Shown: piece by piece, positions 35,779-45,200 of the stretch
Layout: the number at the start of each line of letters is the position of its first letter
Numbering within the stretch: position 1 is the first letter of the stretch
DNA from: DT-110 sp030148525
GTDB taxonomy: Bacteria; Bacteroidota; Bacteroidia; Chitinophagales; Saprospiraceae
Length of the DNA stretch: 64,000 nucleotides
Reading direction: 5' to 3'
Assembly (NCBI GenBank): GCA_965227445.1
Contig: OZ245751.1
Location: 5,890,001 to 5,954,000 of the forward strand
Made by a program: the position numbers and the translations under genes
Notes under the pieces: model-generated
Told to the model about the DNA's origin: nothing
Seen by the model: the letters and a program-made list of their open reading frames with translations, nothing else
Databases searched by the model: none

Positions 35779-35787
35779 ACCAAAAAA

Positions 35788-35821
35788 CCCGGTTGCCATC
35801 AAAAGCAACCGGGGCTCTTTT
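35788..35821 (+). terminator. Intrinsic terminator
   Basis: CCCGGTTGC (35788-35796) and GCAACCGGG (35805-35813) pair around CATCAAAA, then GGCTCTTTT. Confidence 0.85.
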
Positions 35822-35836
35822 ACCACTGTAAACCAC

Positions 35837-35894
35837 GCTGAAAATAGTGAGGCTGGTGTTCGCGTACGCGAACACCAGCCTCACTATTTTCAGC
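35837..35894. repeat. Perfect 58-bp palindrome
   Basis: The sequence from GCTGAAAATAG at 35837 to CTATTTTCAGC at 35894 is its own reverse complement, with centre CGCGT|ACGCG and no spacer. It lies between convergent genes, 6 nt before the purF-like stop. Confidence 0.95.
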
Positions 35895-35899
35895 AAGCT

Positions 35900-37798
35900 T
35901 TAATAAGCCCGGACGTTCTTTTTCTCCATATAATTAATAAACGCCCGGTTCACCACCCGGTTACCACCCGGTGTGGGATAGTTACCGCTGAAGTACCAGT
36001 CGCCCTTATTGTTGGGGCAGGCGGCGTGGAGGCCTTCGATGGTCTGGTAGATGATCTTCACCTTGGGTTTGATATCGGCCGGACGAATGATCTCTGCGAT
36101 CTTATCGGAGACTTCTACATAGGAGAACTCATCATACAGTGCCTGGACCTCATTGGTGATTTCCTCCTTGGGCTTATGCTCCTGCGCTTTGCAGCGGTCG
36201 TAGGCTTCTTCCAGGAGGTATTCTTTATTGTTCTCGCGCAAGAGGGCCACCAGGGCGCGAAAGGCTACGAATTCGTTCATCTTCGACATGTCGATACCGT
36301 AGCAGTCCGGGTAGCGGATCTGTGGTGCCGAGGAAACGACGATGATTTTCTTGGGGTGCAGGCGGGAAACGATCTGCAGGATACTATCCCGCAGGGTGGT
36401 GCCGCGCACGATGGAGTCATCGATCAGTACCAGCGTATCGACCTCATTTTCCACAATGCCGTAGGTGACATCGTAGACGTGCGATACCAGGTTACCCCGG
36501 GAAGTGGTATCGGCGATAAACGTACGTTGCTTGGCATCCTTGGCCACGATCTTTTCGATGCGGGGTTTCATGGAGAGTATCTTCTGTAGCTTCTTGGGTT
36601 TGAGCTTATCTTCCTCGACCAGTTTCAGGATGCGTTCCTCTTTGATGCGATTCATGCGGTCTTGGAGGCCGTGCATCAAGCCGAAGAAGGCCGCTTCGGC
36701 CGTATTGGGCACAAAGGAAAAGACCGTGTGCTCGAAGTCGTATTTTACCGCTTTCAGGATCTGATCGGTCAATTGCTCACCGAGGCGTTTGCGCTCCAGG
36801 TAGATGTCGCGGTCGGTACCCCGGGAGAAGTAAATGCGCTCGAAAGAACAGGCATTACGATCCATAGGGTCGGTGAATGGTTTTTCTTCTACCAAACCGT
36901 TTTTCTTGACAATCAGGGCGTGACCGGGGGTTAACTCCATCACCTTACTGTGATGGACGTTGAAGGCGGTTTGGATAGCGGGACGCTCCGATGCGACTAC
37001 CACCACCTCATCATCGCGATAGTAGAAGGCCGGACGAATACCGCTGGGATCACGCATCACAAAGGCGTCCCCGTGACCAATGAGGCCTGCCATGACGTAG
37101 CCACCGTCGAATTTCTTACTGGCCCGACGCAGCAATCGCTGGATGTCGAGCTCGTCGAAGATCAGGTCGTTAATCTCCCGGTTAGAGTAGCCGTCGGGCT
37201 TAAACCAGGTATGCAGGCGTTGCACCTCATCGTCGAGAAAATGGCCGATCTTTTCCAGAACGGTAACGGTATCCGATTTTTCTTTGGGATACTGACCCAA
37301 ATCTACGAGCTCGTCGAAGAGTTCATCGACATTGGTCAGGTTGAAGTTACCGGCCAGGATGAGGTTACGGGTAATCCAGTTATTCTGGCGCAGGAAAGGA
37401 TGGCAGGTCTCGATGGAGTTGTCGCCGTGGGTGCCGTACCGCAGGTGGCCGAGTAACAGCTCGCCGGTGTACGGCATATTGTCCTTAAGCCATTCCCCGT
37501 CGTGCAGTTTCTCCTCGGGCAATCCTGTAAAGCGGGCAAAAACCTGGTTGAACAGATCGTCGAGATAATTGGGCGCGATACTCCGTTTTCGGCTGATGTA
37601 TTTACTGCCAGCACTGGGATCCAGCTTGATGGTGGCCATCCCGGCACCATCCTGGCCGCGGTTACGCTGCTTTTGCATCAGTAACCGCAATTTTTCCAAA
37701 CCATATAAAGGTGAGCCGTACTTCTCCTCGTAGTACGATAAGGGTTGCAGGAGGCGTACTAAGGCTACACCACATTCGTGTTTGATTACGTCGCTCAT
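35900..37798 (-). CDS. purF: Amidophosphoribosyltransferase, long Bacteroidota type
   Basis: A 632-residue class II glutamine amidotransferase plus PRTase, catalysing the first step of purine synthesis. It begins MSDVIKHEC, an 8-residue propeptide with nucleophile C9, then GVALVRLL. LLLMQKQRNRGQDGAGMA and GHLRYGTHG belong to the glutaminase domain. The PRPP loop is VLIDDSIVRGTTLRDSI. Length (longer than the 470-510 of bacterial PurF) is seen in Bacteroidota, which often have two copies; this may be the second. ATG 37798 was preferred to a 24-residue longer version because of the propeptide. Confidence 0.85.
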   Translation of the reverse strand: MSDVIKHECGVALVRLLQPLSYYEEKYGSPLYGLEKLRLLMQKQRNRGQDGAGMATIKLDPSAGSKYISRKRSIAPNYLDDLFNQVFARFTGLPEEKLHDGEWLKDNMPYTGELLLGHLRYGTHGDNSIETCHPFLRQNNWITRNLILAGNFNLTNVDELFDELVDLGQYPKEKSDTVTVLEKIGHFLDDEVQRLHTWFKPDGYSNREINDLIFDELDIQRLLRRASKKFDGGYVMAGLIGHGDAFVMRDPSGIRPAFYYRDDEVVVVASERPAIQTAFNVHHSKVMELTPGHALIVKKNGLVEEKPFTDPMDRNACSFERIYFSRGTDRDIYLERKRLGEQLTDQILKAVKYDFEHTVFSFVPNTAEAAFFGLMHGLQDRMNRIKEERILKLVEEDKLKPKKLQKILSMKPRIEKIVAKDAKQRTFIADTTSRGNLVSHVYDVTYGIVENEVDTLVLIDDSIVRGTTLRDSILQIVSRLHPKKIIVVSSAPQIRYPDCYGIDMSKMNEFVAFRALVALLRENNKEYLLEEAYDRCKAQEHKPKEEITNEVQALYDEFSYVEVSDKIAEIIRPADIKPKVKIIYQTIEGLHAACPNNKGDWYFSGNYPTPGGNRVVNRAFINYMEKKNVRAY

Positions 37799-37921
37799 GA
37801 CCGTTGTTAGACTTTTGCTGCCGCTATAAGAAGCTGGTTGAATTTGGTTTTGGAAATTTGTTAGCTGCAAAAGACGCCTAACAAAATCAAAGGATTAAAT
37901 TCAAATAGCTTCTAAAGCATG

Positions 37922-37952
37922 CAAAGTTATAGCTAAATACGTTGTAGTACAA
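37922..37952 (-). promoter_or_regulatory. Promoter of the purF-like gene
   Basis: On the minus strand TTGT (37952-37949), a 19-nt spacer, then TAACTTTG (37929-37922) matches the -33 TTTG and -7 TAnnTTTG boxes. It gives a leader of about 115 nt. Confidence 0.5.
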
Positions 37953-38203
37953 CGACTGAGGCGAGTACCTTACATTTTTTGGCTTTTGCCAAATAAAAGA
38001 CTTCCCGACAAACCCACCATTCAGGCGCAATACCGCATCAAAACTAATACTTCAGGGACCGTGTTTATTCATTGAACCCCAAGAGGAATAGATACAGTTC
38101 TAATGACCGAATGGTTGCATCCAATCGGAACAAAAGCGAACCCCCTGCTGGCCTCCTCGACGATGGACATTTTGCCAGATTTATTGTACTTTTCGCACAT
38201 GGG

Positions 38204-38255
38204 TAAACCGACAGCGAAGTGGTTTGGGGTTTAAAGTCACTTTGAGTCGGGTAAA
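38204..38255. repeat. Palindromic element, related to 55389
   Basis: TAAACCGACAGCGAAGTGGTTT and AAAGTCACTTTGAGTCGGG(TAAA) are imperfect inverted copies. ACCGACA.CGAAGTGGTTT is shared with the left arm at 55389. Confidence 0.6.
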
Positions 38256-38278
38256 TTCCCAAGAATAATTTACGTTGT

Positions 38279-38617
38279 ATGGCTTTATTACGATTTTTTA
38301 AAACGCCCAAGCACCAACGCTACGAATACAAACCCAGGTACTGGGATCCCCAAAAAGAAGAATTGCAGGAACGCCTGGAGCGTGTCAGGCAAATTCAGGG
38401 GGAAGGAACCGAAGCGATGAAAGCTCGTATCTCCAGTGGTCTGAAACGCGGTTACCGCGGAGATGAGCGCCTGCGCAAGCAACGAGTAATGCGTTCCAAT
38501 CTGGTATTGATCGGAGTGATCGCGGTGCTTTGTGTACTGTCCTATTTGGTTCTGACCATTTACTTACCCGGCATCGTGGAAGCAGTGGAAGGCTCCGGTA
38601 GTACGCCGGTCGAGTAA
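38279..38617 (+). CDS. Small single-helix membrane protein upstream of mutL
   Basis: A 112-residue protein: basic, coiled N-terminal part (PQKEELQERLERVRQIQGEGTEAMKARI, RGYRGDERLRKQRVMRSN) and one C-terminal helix (LVLIGVIAVLCVLSYLVLTIYL). Proteins of this kind often sit ahead of mutL in Bacteroidota; the function is unknown. ATG 38279 follows AATTTACGTTGT. Confidence 0.65.
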   Translation: MALLRFFKTPKHQRYEYKPRYWDPQKEELQERLERVRQIQGEGTEAMKARISSGLKRGYRGDERLRKQRVMRSNLVLIGVIAVLCVLSYLVLTIYLPGIVEAVEGSGSTPVE

Positions 38618-38675
38618 ATTCGGAGGGATTTGGATACTTAGTTGCCCACAATGGCGTTCCTTCCGTAATGCTGTT

Positions 38676-38683
38676 TATCTTTG
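38676..38683 (+). promoter_or_regulatory. Candidate -7 box for mutL
   Basis: TATCTTTG matches TAnnTTTG exactly, 25 nt before the mutL ATG. No good -33 box at the usual spacing. Confidence 0.35.
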
Positions 38684-38707
38684 TAAAACAGAAAAGCGTA
38701 CCTTTTT

Positions 38708-40606
38708 ATGGCTGACCTGATTCAGCTTTTACCCGATGCCATTGCTAACCAAATTGCGGCCGGTGAAGTCGTGCAGCGACCCGCCTCGGTGGTCAAGGAG
38801 TTACTGGAAAATGCCGTTGATGCCGGTGCCGATTCCATACAGTTGGTAGTAAAGGATGCCGGAAAAACACTCATCCAGGTAGTGGATAATGGCTGTGGTA
38901 TGTCGGAGACCGACGCCCGCATGAGCCTGGAGCGCCACGCCACCTCCAAGATCAGAGATGCCAAAGACCTGTTTTGTATTCGCACGATGGGGTTTCGGGG
39001 TGAAGCGCTGGCTTCTATTGCGGCCATCGCTCAGGTAGAGCTCAAGACGCGCCGAAAAATGGATGAAATGGGGACCCGCATCCAAGTCGAAGCCTCGGAG
39101 GTGAAGGTTCAGGAACCCTGCCAAAGTGCTCCGGGGACCAGTATTGCTGTCAAAAACCTGTTCTATAATGTGCCCGCTCGCCGCAATTTCCTGAAGTCCA
39201 ACGGAGCGGAAATGAAACACGTTAACGAAGAATTCCAGCGGGTGGCCATCGCTCACCCCGATATTCATTTTACCCTCCATCACCAGAACGAAGAACTCCA
39301 GCATTTGCCGAAAGGCAATCTGCGACAACGACTCATTAACATCTTCGGCTCCAGTACCAATAAGAAGTTGGTGCCGGTACAGGAAGATACCGATGTGCTC
39401 AAGATCCGTGGCTTCGTGGGTAAACCGGAATTTGCCCGTAAGACCAGAGGGGAGCAATACTTCTTCGTAAATAACCGCTTCATCAAAAGCGGATACCTCA
39501 ACCATGCAGTGAATACGGCTTACGAGGAGCTGCTGCCCAAAGATACCTATCCGCTATACGTACTCTTCCTGGACATCGACCCCAAGCACGTCGATATCAA
39601 CGTACACCCCACAAAGCAGGAGATCAAATTCGATGATGAGCGCCTGGTGTACAACTACCTGCGGGTGGCTGTACGGCACGCGCTGGGGCAACACAGCATC
39701 ATGCCCTCCCTGGACTTTGATCAGGAACGAGGATTGTACCAAACCTCCGGTTCCCGCGAGCTTCCCGATAGTTCGGGATCCGTTTCGTCCCCGGGGAGCT
39801 TCCGGCCAGGGTCAGTCACTAACGGTGATAGTGGCCGCCACCAACGCAATCAGGAAAACTGGGAACGACTCTACGAAGGGCTGGGACAGGCCGGAGATCA
39901 ACAACCGCCGGCCGGAGAGCCCGAGCACATCGACTTGTCATTCCTGAATGCCGGGGACGACGACCATGGGACCAATACCGTAACCCTGGAAAGTAACTGG
40001 ACCGATGATGCCGACGGACAGGATTCGGAAAACTCCCACCCGGCCCAGAAAGAGCCCTATCAGATACACGGCACCTATATCGTGAGTCACATAAAATCCG
40101 GTTTTTTACTGATCGATCAACAGGCTGCCCACGAACGGGTACTCTACGAACGCTATCTGGCACTAATGGAAAACCAGTCGGCCAGCACCCAGCAACAGCT
40201 TTTTCCGCGCACCATTCACCTGAGTGCTGCCGATGCCGATCTGCTCCGTCAGATACGGGAAGAGCTTGTCAAATTGGGTTTCGACGTGGCTGATTTCGGA
40301 AAAAATACTTTTGTTATCAACGGCTTACCGGCCGGGCTTGGCGCTAAGGTCGACGAGAAAGAACTGATCGATCAACTCATCGAGCAGTACCGGTCGGGCC
40401 TGGATATGAACCTGGGCGTGCGGGAAAATATTGCGCGTGCCATGGCCCGTTCGGGGGCCATCAAGCGGGGACAGCCCCTGCAAGTGGAAGAGATGCAGCA
40501 ACTCATTGATACCTTGTTTGCCTGCACACTTCCATTCAAAAGCCCATCTGGTCGAAATTGCTTTGTGACCTATGAACTGGAGGCCATCTCAAAACAGTTT
40601 GAGTAG
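38708..40606 (+). CDS. mutL: DNA mismatch repair protein
   Basis: A 632-residue MutL: GHKL ATPase (residues about 1-200: LENAVDAGADSIQLVVKDAGK, DNGCGM, GFRGEALASIAAI), S5-fold domain with INVHPTKQEIKF, a linker of about 100 residues rich in charge, and the C-terminal dimer domain. The endonuclease motif is D470-QQAAHERVLYE, similar to DQHAx2Ex4E with Q for H, so nicking activity may be kept or altered. It repairs replication errors with MutS, encoded elsewhere. Confidence 0.93.
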   Translation: MADLIQLLPDAIANQIAAGEVVQRPASVVKELLENAVDAGADSIQLVVKDAGKTLIQVVDNGCGMSETDARMSLERHATSKIRDAKDLFCIRTMGFRGEALASIAAIAQVELKTRRKMDEMGTRIQVEASEVKVQEPCQSAPGTSIAVKNLFYNVPARRNFLKSNGAEMKHVNEEFQRVAIAHPDIHFTLHHQNEELQHLPKGNLRQRLINIFGSSTNKKLVPVQEDTDVLKIRGFVGKPEFARKTRGEQYFFVNNRFIKSGYLNHAVNTAYEELLPKDTYPLYVLFLDIDPKHVDINVHPTKQEIKFDDERLVYNYLRVAVRHALGQHSIMPSLDFDQERGLYQTSGSRELPDSSGSVSSPGSFRPGSVTNGDSGRHQRNQENWERLYEGLGQAGDQQPPAGEPEHIDLSFLNAGDDDHGTNTVTLESNWTDDADGQDSENSHPAQKEPYQIHGTYIVSHIKSGFLLIDQQAAHERVLYERYLALMENQSASTQQQLFPRTIHLSAADADLLRQIREELVKLGFDVADFGKNTFVINGLPAGLGAKVDEKELIDQLIEQYRSGLDMNLGVRENIARAMARSGAIKRGQPLQVEEMQQLIDTLFACTLPFKSPSGRNCFVTYELEAISKQFE

Positions 40607-40637
40607 GTACACCGTTACCTTTAAGTAATCAACGGAT

Positions 40638-41336
40638 ATGTTTAGAATTTCGGATGTCGTCAAGCACCTGCTGATCATCAATATATTGATGTACTTCGGT
40701 ACATTGGTCTTACTAGGCGATCCCAATATTGGGAGTGGAGCCCTGATGAATGAACCGGAAGGGTACAGAGTGACCGATTGGGCCCGCTATATGTTTGCCA
40801 TGTTTTACCCAACATCGGAATACTTCCAGCCCTACCAGATCATCACCCACATGTTTATGCACGGTGATATCATGCACCTGTTCTTCAATATGTTTGCCCT
40901 CTTTATGTTTGGCCCGCCATTGGAGATAACCTGGGGCCCTAAGCGGTTCCTGTTCTTTTACCTGGCGACGGGACTGGGGGCCATGTTGTTGTATCTGTTC
41001 GTAAAGTACCTGGAGCTGACGTATTTCGGTGATAGTATATCGGCGAACGCGATCAATATTCCCATGCTGGGAGCCTCGGGAGCCGTATTTGGTATCCTGG
41101 CGGGCTATGGAATAATGTTTCCGAATTCCGTGATCCAGTTGATTTTTCCACCCATTCCGCTCAAAGCAAAATACTTTGTGGCCATTTATGCGGGAGTGGA
41201 ATTGTTTTCCGGGTTATCGAGTTTTGCCCGGGTGACTAACGGTGGGGTAGCTCACTTTGCCCACGTAGGAGGTGCATTGTTTGGTCTTTTGATCATACTG
41301 TACTGGCGAAAGTACGGATCGCGCCTGGGCAGTTAA
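40638..41336 (+). CDS. Rhomboid intramembrane protease (first of two)
   Basis: A 232-residue, six-helix rhomboid. The active serine S147 lies in LGASGAVFG and the histidine in AHFAHVGGALFG; HMFMHGDIMHLFFNMFALFMFG is the family's helix-2 motif. It starts 31 nt after mutL, and cleaves membrane proteins within the bilayer. The substrate is unknown. Confidence 0.88.
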   Translation: MFRISDVVKHLLIINILMYFGTLVLLGDPNIGSGALMNEPEGYRVTDWARYMFAMFYPTSEYFQPYQIITHMFMHGDIMHLFFNMFALFMFGPPLEITWGPKRFLFFYLATGLGAMLLYLFVKYLELTYFGDSISANAINIPMLGASGAVFGILAGYGIMFPNSVIQLIFPPIPLKAKYFVAIYAGVELFSGLSSFARVTNGGVAHFAHVGGALFGLLIILYWRKYGSRLGS

Positions 41337-41443
41337 AAGCGCGACAGTTGATCCAAAAAATAGGTATCTTCATGGATGCCAATTGGTAAAACAACTGGGA
41401 GGAGCTACCTTAATTTTTATTGTGAACCGGTAACCAGAATAGC

Positions 41444-42391
41444 ATGCTACGCTCCATAATGGATGATATGAAGAGAGAGTTCAGTTACGGTAATATGGTG
41501 ACTCGCATCATCATAGTGAACGTAGCTGTATTTGTGGTCCTCAACCTGCTGTACCTCTTTTTGTGGTTGGGGAATGGAGGAGATACGCCGTCCTTTTATC
41601 TGGCATTTAAGCGCTTTTTTATGCTGCCGGCCGATGGCTGGGAACTCATTACCCACCCCTGGTCGATCATCACCCATATGTTTCTGCATGAAAGCTTCTT
41701 CCACATTTTGTGGAATATGTTGTTGATGTATTGGTTTGGCCGCATCGTCGGTGATTTTATCGGTAACCAACGCATTCTGCCCCTCTACCTGCTCGGAGGA
41801 CTGGTCGGTGCGGTGTTTTTCCTGCTTTCCGCCAATTTTTTACCGAGTATTGTGTCCGGACAGTATGCCCTGGGTGCCTCCGCCGGTGTGATGGCAATTA
41901 TCGTGGCAGCCGGAGCTATTGCTCCCGACTACATTATGCGCCTTCTCTTCCTGGGCGACGTAAAGCTTAAATACATCGTAGCTGTCCTGATCTTCCTCGA
42001 TATCATCGCCATTCCCGCTCAACAGAATACTGGTGGACATATGGCCCACTTGGGAGGTGCTGTCCTGGGATTTCTCTTCGTCCGCCAGTTGCAACAAGGA
42101 ACCGATCTGTCACGACCGGTCAATAACTTTCTCGACAGTATTTCTGATCTCTTCGGAAGTCTTTTCAACCGTAACCGTAATCGGCGCGGTCCCAAAATGG
42201 CCTATAAGAACCCGAATGCCGGACGCGGATCACGCCCCGGTAACAGCCGCGGAGATGTTAGCTCCGACAATAAACCGAACTCGGATTATCAGGAGCGCCT
42301 CGACGCCATTCTGGATAAGATCAAACAGGATGGATACGAAACGCTGACCGAGGAGGAGAAAGAATTTTTGTTCAACGCCAGTAAAAAGTAG
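41444..42391 (+). CDS. Rhomboid intramembrane protease with soluble tail
   Basis: A 315-residue rhomboid: FLHESFFHILWNMLLMYWFG (helix-2), S146 in LGASAGVMA and H in GGHMAHLGGAVLG. After the membrane core comes a basic, disordered region (about 225-280, NRNRRGPKMAYKNPNAGRGSR) and a C-terminal YQERLDAILDKIKQDGYETLTEEEKEFLFNASKK, resembling DUF6576. Starts at ATG 41444 or 41462. A second rhomboid after the first suggests a duplicated, perhaps heteromeric, pair. Confidence 0.85.
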   Translation: MLRSIMDDMKREFSYGNMVTRIIIVNVAVFVVLNLLYLFLWLGNGGDTPSFYLAFKRFFMLPADGWELITHPWSIITHMFLHESFFHILWNMLLMYWFGRIVGDFIGNQRILPLYLLGGLVGAVFFLLSANFLPSIVSGQYALGASAGVMAIIVAAGAIAPDYIMRLLFLGDVKLKYIVAVLIFLDIIAIPAQQNTGGHMAHLGGAVLGFLFVRQLQQGTDLSRPVNNFLDSISDLFGSLFNRNRNRRGPKMAYKNPNAGRGSRPGNSRGDVSSDNKPNSDYQERLDAILDKIKQDGYETLTEEEKEFLFNASKK

Positions 42392-42394
42392 ACG

Positions 42395-43453
42395 TTGCGA
42401 ATCCTGCTGCGGTGGATAAACCTGTTTCTGGTCCTGGGGCTACTCATGGTATATGTGGCCCCTTTTGTTCCGCCCCAGGCCTTTTGGCCCCTCGTTTTTC
42501 CCGGTCTCTTTTATCCCTGGCTGCTTGTGGCCAATGTGCTTTTTCTGATTTTTTGGGTACTGCGTAAGCAGTGGAAAATCGCTTTGTTACCGGCTGGTGC
42601 CCTGTTGCTTGGATTTGGCCACGCTCGCAGTCTGGTGGGCTGGCCGGCTCAGGGGGCGGCCGAAGCGTCGCCCGACCAGCTTACAGTGGTTACCTATAAT
42701 ATTCATCGATTGTACGCATATTACGGGGACTCGGGTAATGTCAGTGCTGATCAACTGGCCGAGCAATTGGTTCGCTATCAGCCCGACTTGATTTGCCTGC
42801 AGGAAATGCCGTCCTCGGACCGTAGTCAACGCGCTATAGCCCGGGCTTTCGCCAAAAAACTGGATTTGCCGTACGCAGAGATTAAAGCGACAAAGAGTCT
42901 GGCCATTTTCAGCCGCTATCCGCTTTCCGAAACGGGAGAGGAATACTTTCAAAGTAATGCAACGGGCTTTCAATGGGCGCAGGTAGAAGGTCCCGAAGGC
43001 CCGTTCTGGGTGTACAATGTACACTTGCTCTCGAATAAGATTACCGGACTAGCAGAGAAAGTCTCCGGGCAGGGACATTTGAATGAAAAAGAGACCTGGC
43101 TCGATATACGCACCATGCTGGCCGGCTACAAAAACACGGCCCTGCGCCGGGTCGACCAGGGGACTCGAATTTCTGAGCATCGGGCAAAGCGCGATGGCCC
43201 CATCCTGATGTGCGGTGATTTCAATGATATTCCCCAATCTTACACCTATCGGACCCTGCGTGGCGACTTGCATGATGCTTTCCAGCGATCGGGTCGCGGC
43301 ATCGGTGTTACCTACGCCGGACGCTTGCCCGGACTGCGCATCGATTACATCCTCAGCAGTTCCGATTTTCGGCCGCGTAGATGCTTTCGGGGCCCTCACG
43401 CCTTTTCTGACCACCATCCGGTCATCGCTCATATGGACAGGAAAACCAATTGA
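42395..43453 (+). CDS. Membrane-anchored endonuclease/exonuclease/phosphatase protein
   Basis: A 352-residue protein beginning at TTG 42395, 3 nt after the previous stop. Three N-terminal helices are followed by an EEP domain: VVTYNIHRLYAYYG, CLQEMPS, VYNVHLLSNK, MCGDFNDIP and SDHHPVIAHM carry the metal-binding and catalytic residues. Substrate (nucleic acid, phospholipid or inositol phosphate) is unknown. A GAAA-loop motif is inside (AFAKK, 42844). Confidence 0.78.
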   Translation: MRILLRWINLFLVLGLLMVYVAPFVPPQAFWPLVFPGLFYPWLLVANVLFLIFWVLRKQWKIALLPAGALLLGFGHARSLVGWPAQGAAEASPDQLTVVTYNIHRLYAYYGDSGNVSADQLAEQLVRYQPDLICLQEMPSSDRSQRAIARAFAKKLDLPYAEIKATKSLAIFSRYPLSETGEEYFQSNATGFQWAQVEGPEGPFWVYNVHLLSNKITGLAEKVSGQGHLNEKETWLDIRTMLAGYKNTALRRVDQGTRISEHRAKRDGPILMCGDFNDIPQSYTYRTLRGDLHDAFQRSGRGIGVTYAGRLPGLRIDYILSSSDFRPRRCFRGPHAFSDHHPVIAHMDRKTN

Positions 43454-43559
43454 TCCAGACAATGTGCGGGTTTACGTGTCGCGATTTGTATTTTTGCGGA
43501 AGCGGTATAATCGGATATTGCAAAGAATGAACATATAAATACAAAATCATCCACGATCC

Positions 43560-45074
43560 ATGTCTAGCGAATTAACTCTGTACAACAGCTTATCCAGGGA
43601 GAAGGAAGTCTTTAAGCCGCTCAACGAGGGCAAAGTCGGTCTGTACGTTTGTGGTCCGACGGTCTACAGCGATGTCCACCTGGGGAACTGCCGTACCTTT
43701 GTGAGTTTTGACGTGATCTATCGCTACCTCATGCACCTGGGCTATCAGGTGCGTTACGTGCGGAATATCACCGATGTTGGTCACCTCGAAGGCGATCGGG
43801 ATGATGATCAGGCCGAAGATAAGATATCCAAAAAGGCTCGCCTGGAAGCGCTGGAACCCATGGAGATCGCCCAAAAGTACGCCAATGGCTTCCACGAAAT
43901 GATGCGTGTTTTCAATACACTGGAACCCAGCATCGAACCCCGGGCTACGGGGCATATTCCCGAGCAGATCGAAATGGTCCAGGCCATCATTGATAATGGA
44001 TTTGGTTACGAAGTGAATGGTTCGGTGTATTTCGACACCCTGAAATTTGCGGAGGAAAAGAAGGTCTACGGAAACTTGTCGGGCCGTAAACTGGACGAGC
44101 TGCTTGCCGAATCCCGCGACAACCTGAAGAATCAGAGTGAAAAGCGTCATCCGGCCGACTTTGCGATCTGGATGAAGGCAGCACCGACCCACCTCATGCG
44201 CTGGCGGTCACCCTGGTCAGAGGGATTCCCGGGCTGGCACCTCGAGTGCTCCGCAATGAGCACCAAGTACCTCGGAGAGACCTTCGATATTCACGGGGGA
44301 GGGAATGACCTGAAGTTTCCACATCACGAAAATGAGATCGCACAGAACGTTGGCTCCTGCAATCATTCCGGAGCTCGCTACTGGCTGCACACCAATATGT
44401 TGCTCATGAACGGCAAAAAGATGTCGAAGAGCGATGGCAACTCCATCACACCGACCCAGCTGTTCACCGGCGACAGCGAGCACATCAGCAAAGGGTACAG
44501 CCCCATGGTGGTGAAGTTTTTCATGCTGCAGTCACACTATCGCAGTACGCTGGACCTTACCGATGAGGCTCTGGCCGCCGCCGAAAAAGGCTACCGCCGT
44601 CTCATGGAGGCCAATCAAACCCTCCAGGAAATGACCTTTACCGGAACCGAAGATGCCGGAGAGCTGGACCGCGAGCTCCACGCCGGGATCGACCGGGTAT
44701 ACGCCGAAATGGACGATGACTTCAATACCCCCAAAGCACTGGCCGCCCTCTTCGAATTGGTGACTAAGGTGAACAGCTTCAAGGGTGGTCAACTCACTAT
44801 GGAAGGCCTGACCGAATCTACCTTTCGCCGCCTCCAGGAGACTTTCCGGGTGTTCATCGGAAACATCTTTGCCCTGCAAGACGAACTGGCCGGTGGCGAC
44901 AGCAACGGCCAAACCGAAGTCCTGGATGGCGTAATGAGTATGGTACTCGAACTCCGTGCTCAGGCTCGCGCTAATAAGGATTGGGGTACTGCCGATAAGA
45001 TCCGCGATACCCTTCAGGCCCTGAATATCGTCGTAAAAGACGGCAAGGATGGTTCCACCTGGAGCGTAGGGTAA
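43560..45074 (+). CDS. cysS: Cysteinyl-tRNA synthetase
   Basis: A 504-residue class I enzyme. C31 and the DVHLGN motif (H40-N43, variant of HIGH) bind ATP and zinc; the C..H..E ligands lie in WHLECSAMSTKYLG and HHENE. KMSKS is at 287-291. C-terminal helical domain binds the anticodon. Length is normal. It lies downstream of a separate promoter; TTTTTGCGGAAGCGGTATAAT (43491 on) resembles the outer part of the palindrome family. Confidence 0.95.
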   Translation: MSSELTLYNSLSREKEVFKPLNEGKVGLYVCGPTVYSDVHLGNCRTFVSFDVIYRYLMHLGYQVRYVRNITDVGHLEGDRDDDQAEDKISKKARLEALEPMEIAQKYANGFHEMMRVFNTLEPSIEPRATGHIPEQIEMVQAIIDNGFGYEVNGSVYFDTLKFAEEKKVYGNLSGRKLDELLAESRDNLKNQSEKRHPADFAIWMKAAPTHLMRWRSPWSEGFPGWHLECSAMSTKYLGETFDIHGGGNDLKFPHHENEIAQNVGSCNHSGARYWLHTNMLLMNGKKMSKSDGNSITPTQLFTGDSEHISKGYSPMVVKFFMLQSHYRSTLDLTDEALAAAEKGYRRLMEANQTLQEMTFTGTEDAGELDRELHAGIDRVYAEMDDDFNTPKALAALFELVTKVNSFKGGQLTMEGLTESTFRRLQETFRVFIGNIFALQDELAGGDSNGQTEVLDGVMSMVLELRAQARANKDWGTADKIRDTLQALNIVVKDGKDGSTWSVG

Positions 45075-45133
45075 ACTTTTTGAGACCAGAGGAGCTGAAG
45101 CGCCCCGCAGAGGCTTGCATCACTCATAGTGGT

Positions 45134-45200
45134 CAATGTTGATTGTTCAGTGCTGGATGTTCAGGGAATCCGTTTCCGACTTCCGGTTTCCGGCTTCCCC
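45134..45200. repeat. Heptad runs overlapping a gene's 3' end
   Basis: CAATGTT, GATTGTT, CAGTGCT, GGATGTT, CAGGGAA (45134-45168), then TTTCCGA, CTTCCGG, TTTCCGG, CTTCCCC (45173-45200). They lie between convergent genes and form the last codons of the minus-strand lipoprotein gene. Confidence 0.6.

Noticed and set aside
36026..36589. Frames opposite the purF-like gene
   Set aside because: Shadows of the amidophosphoribosyltransferase, whose motifs are unbroken.
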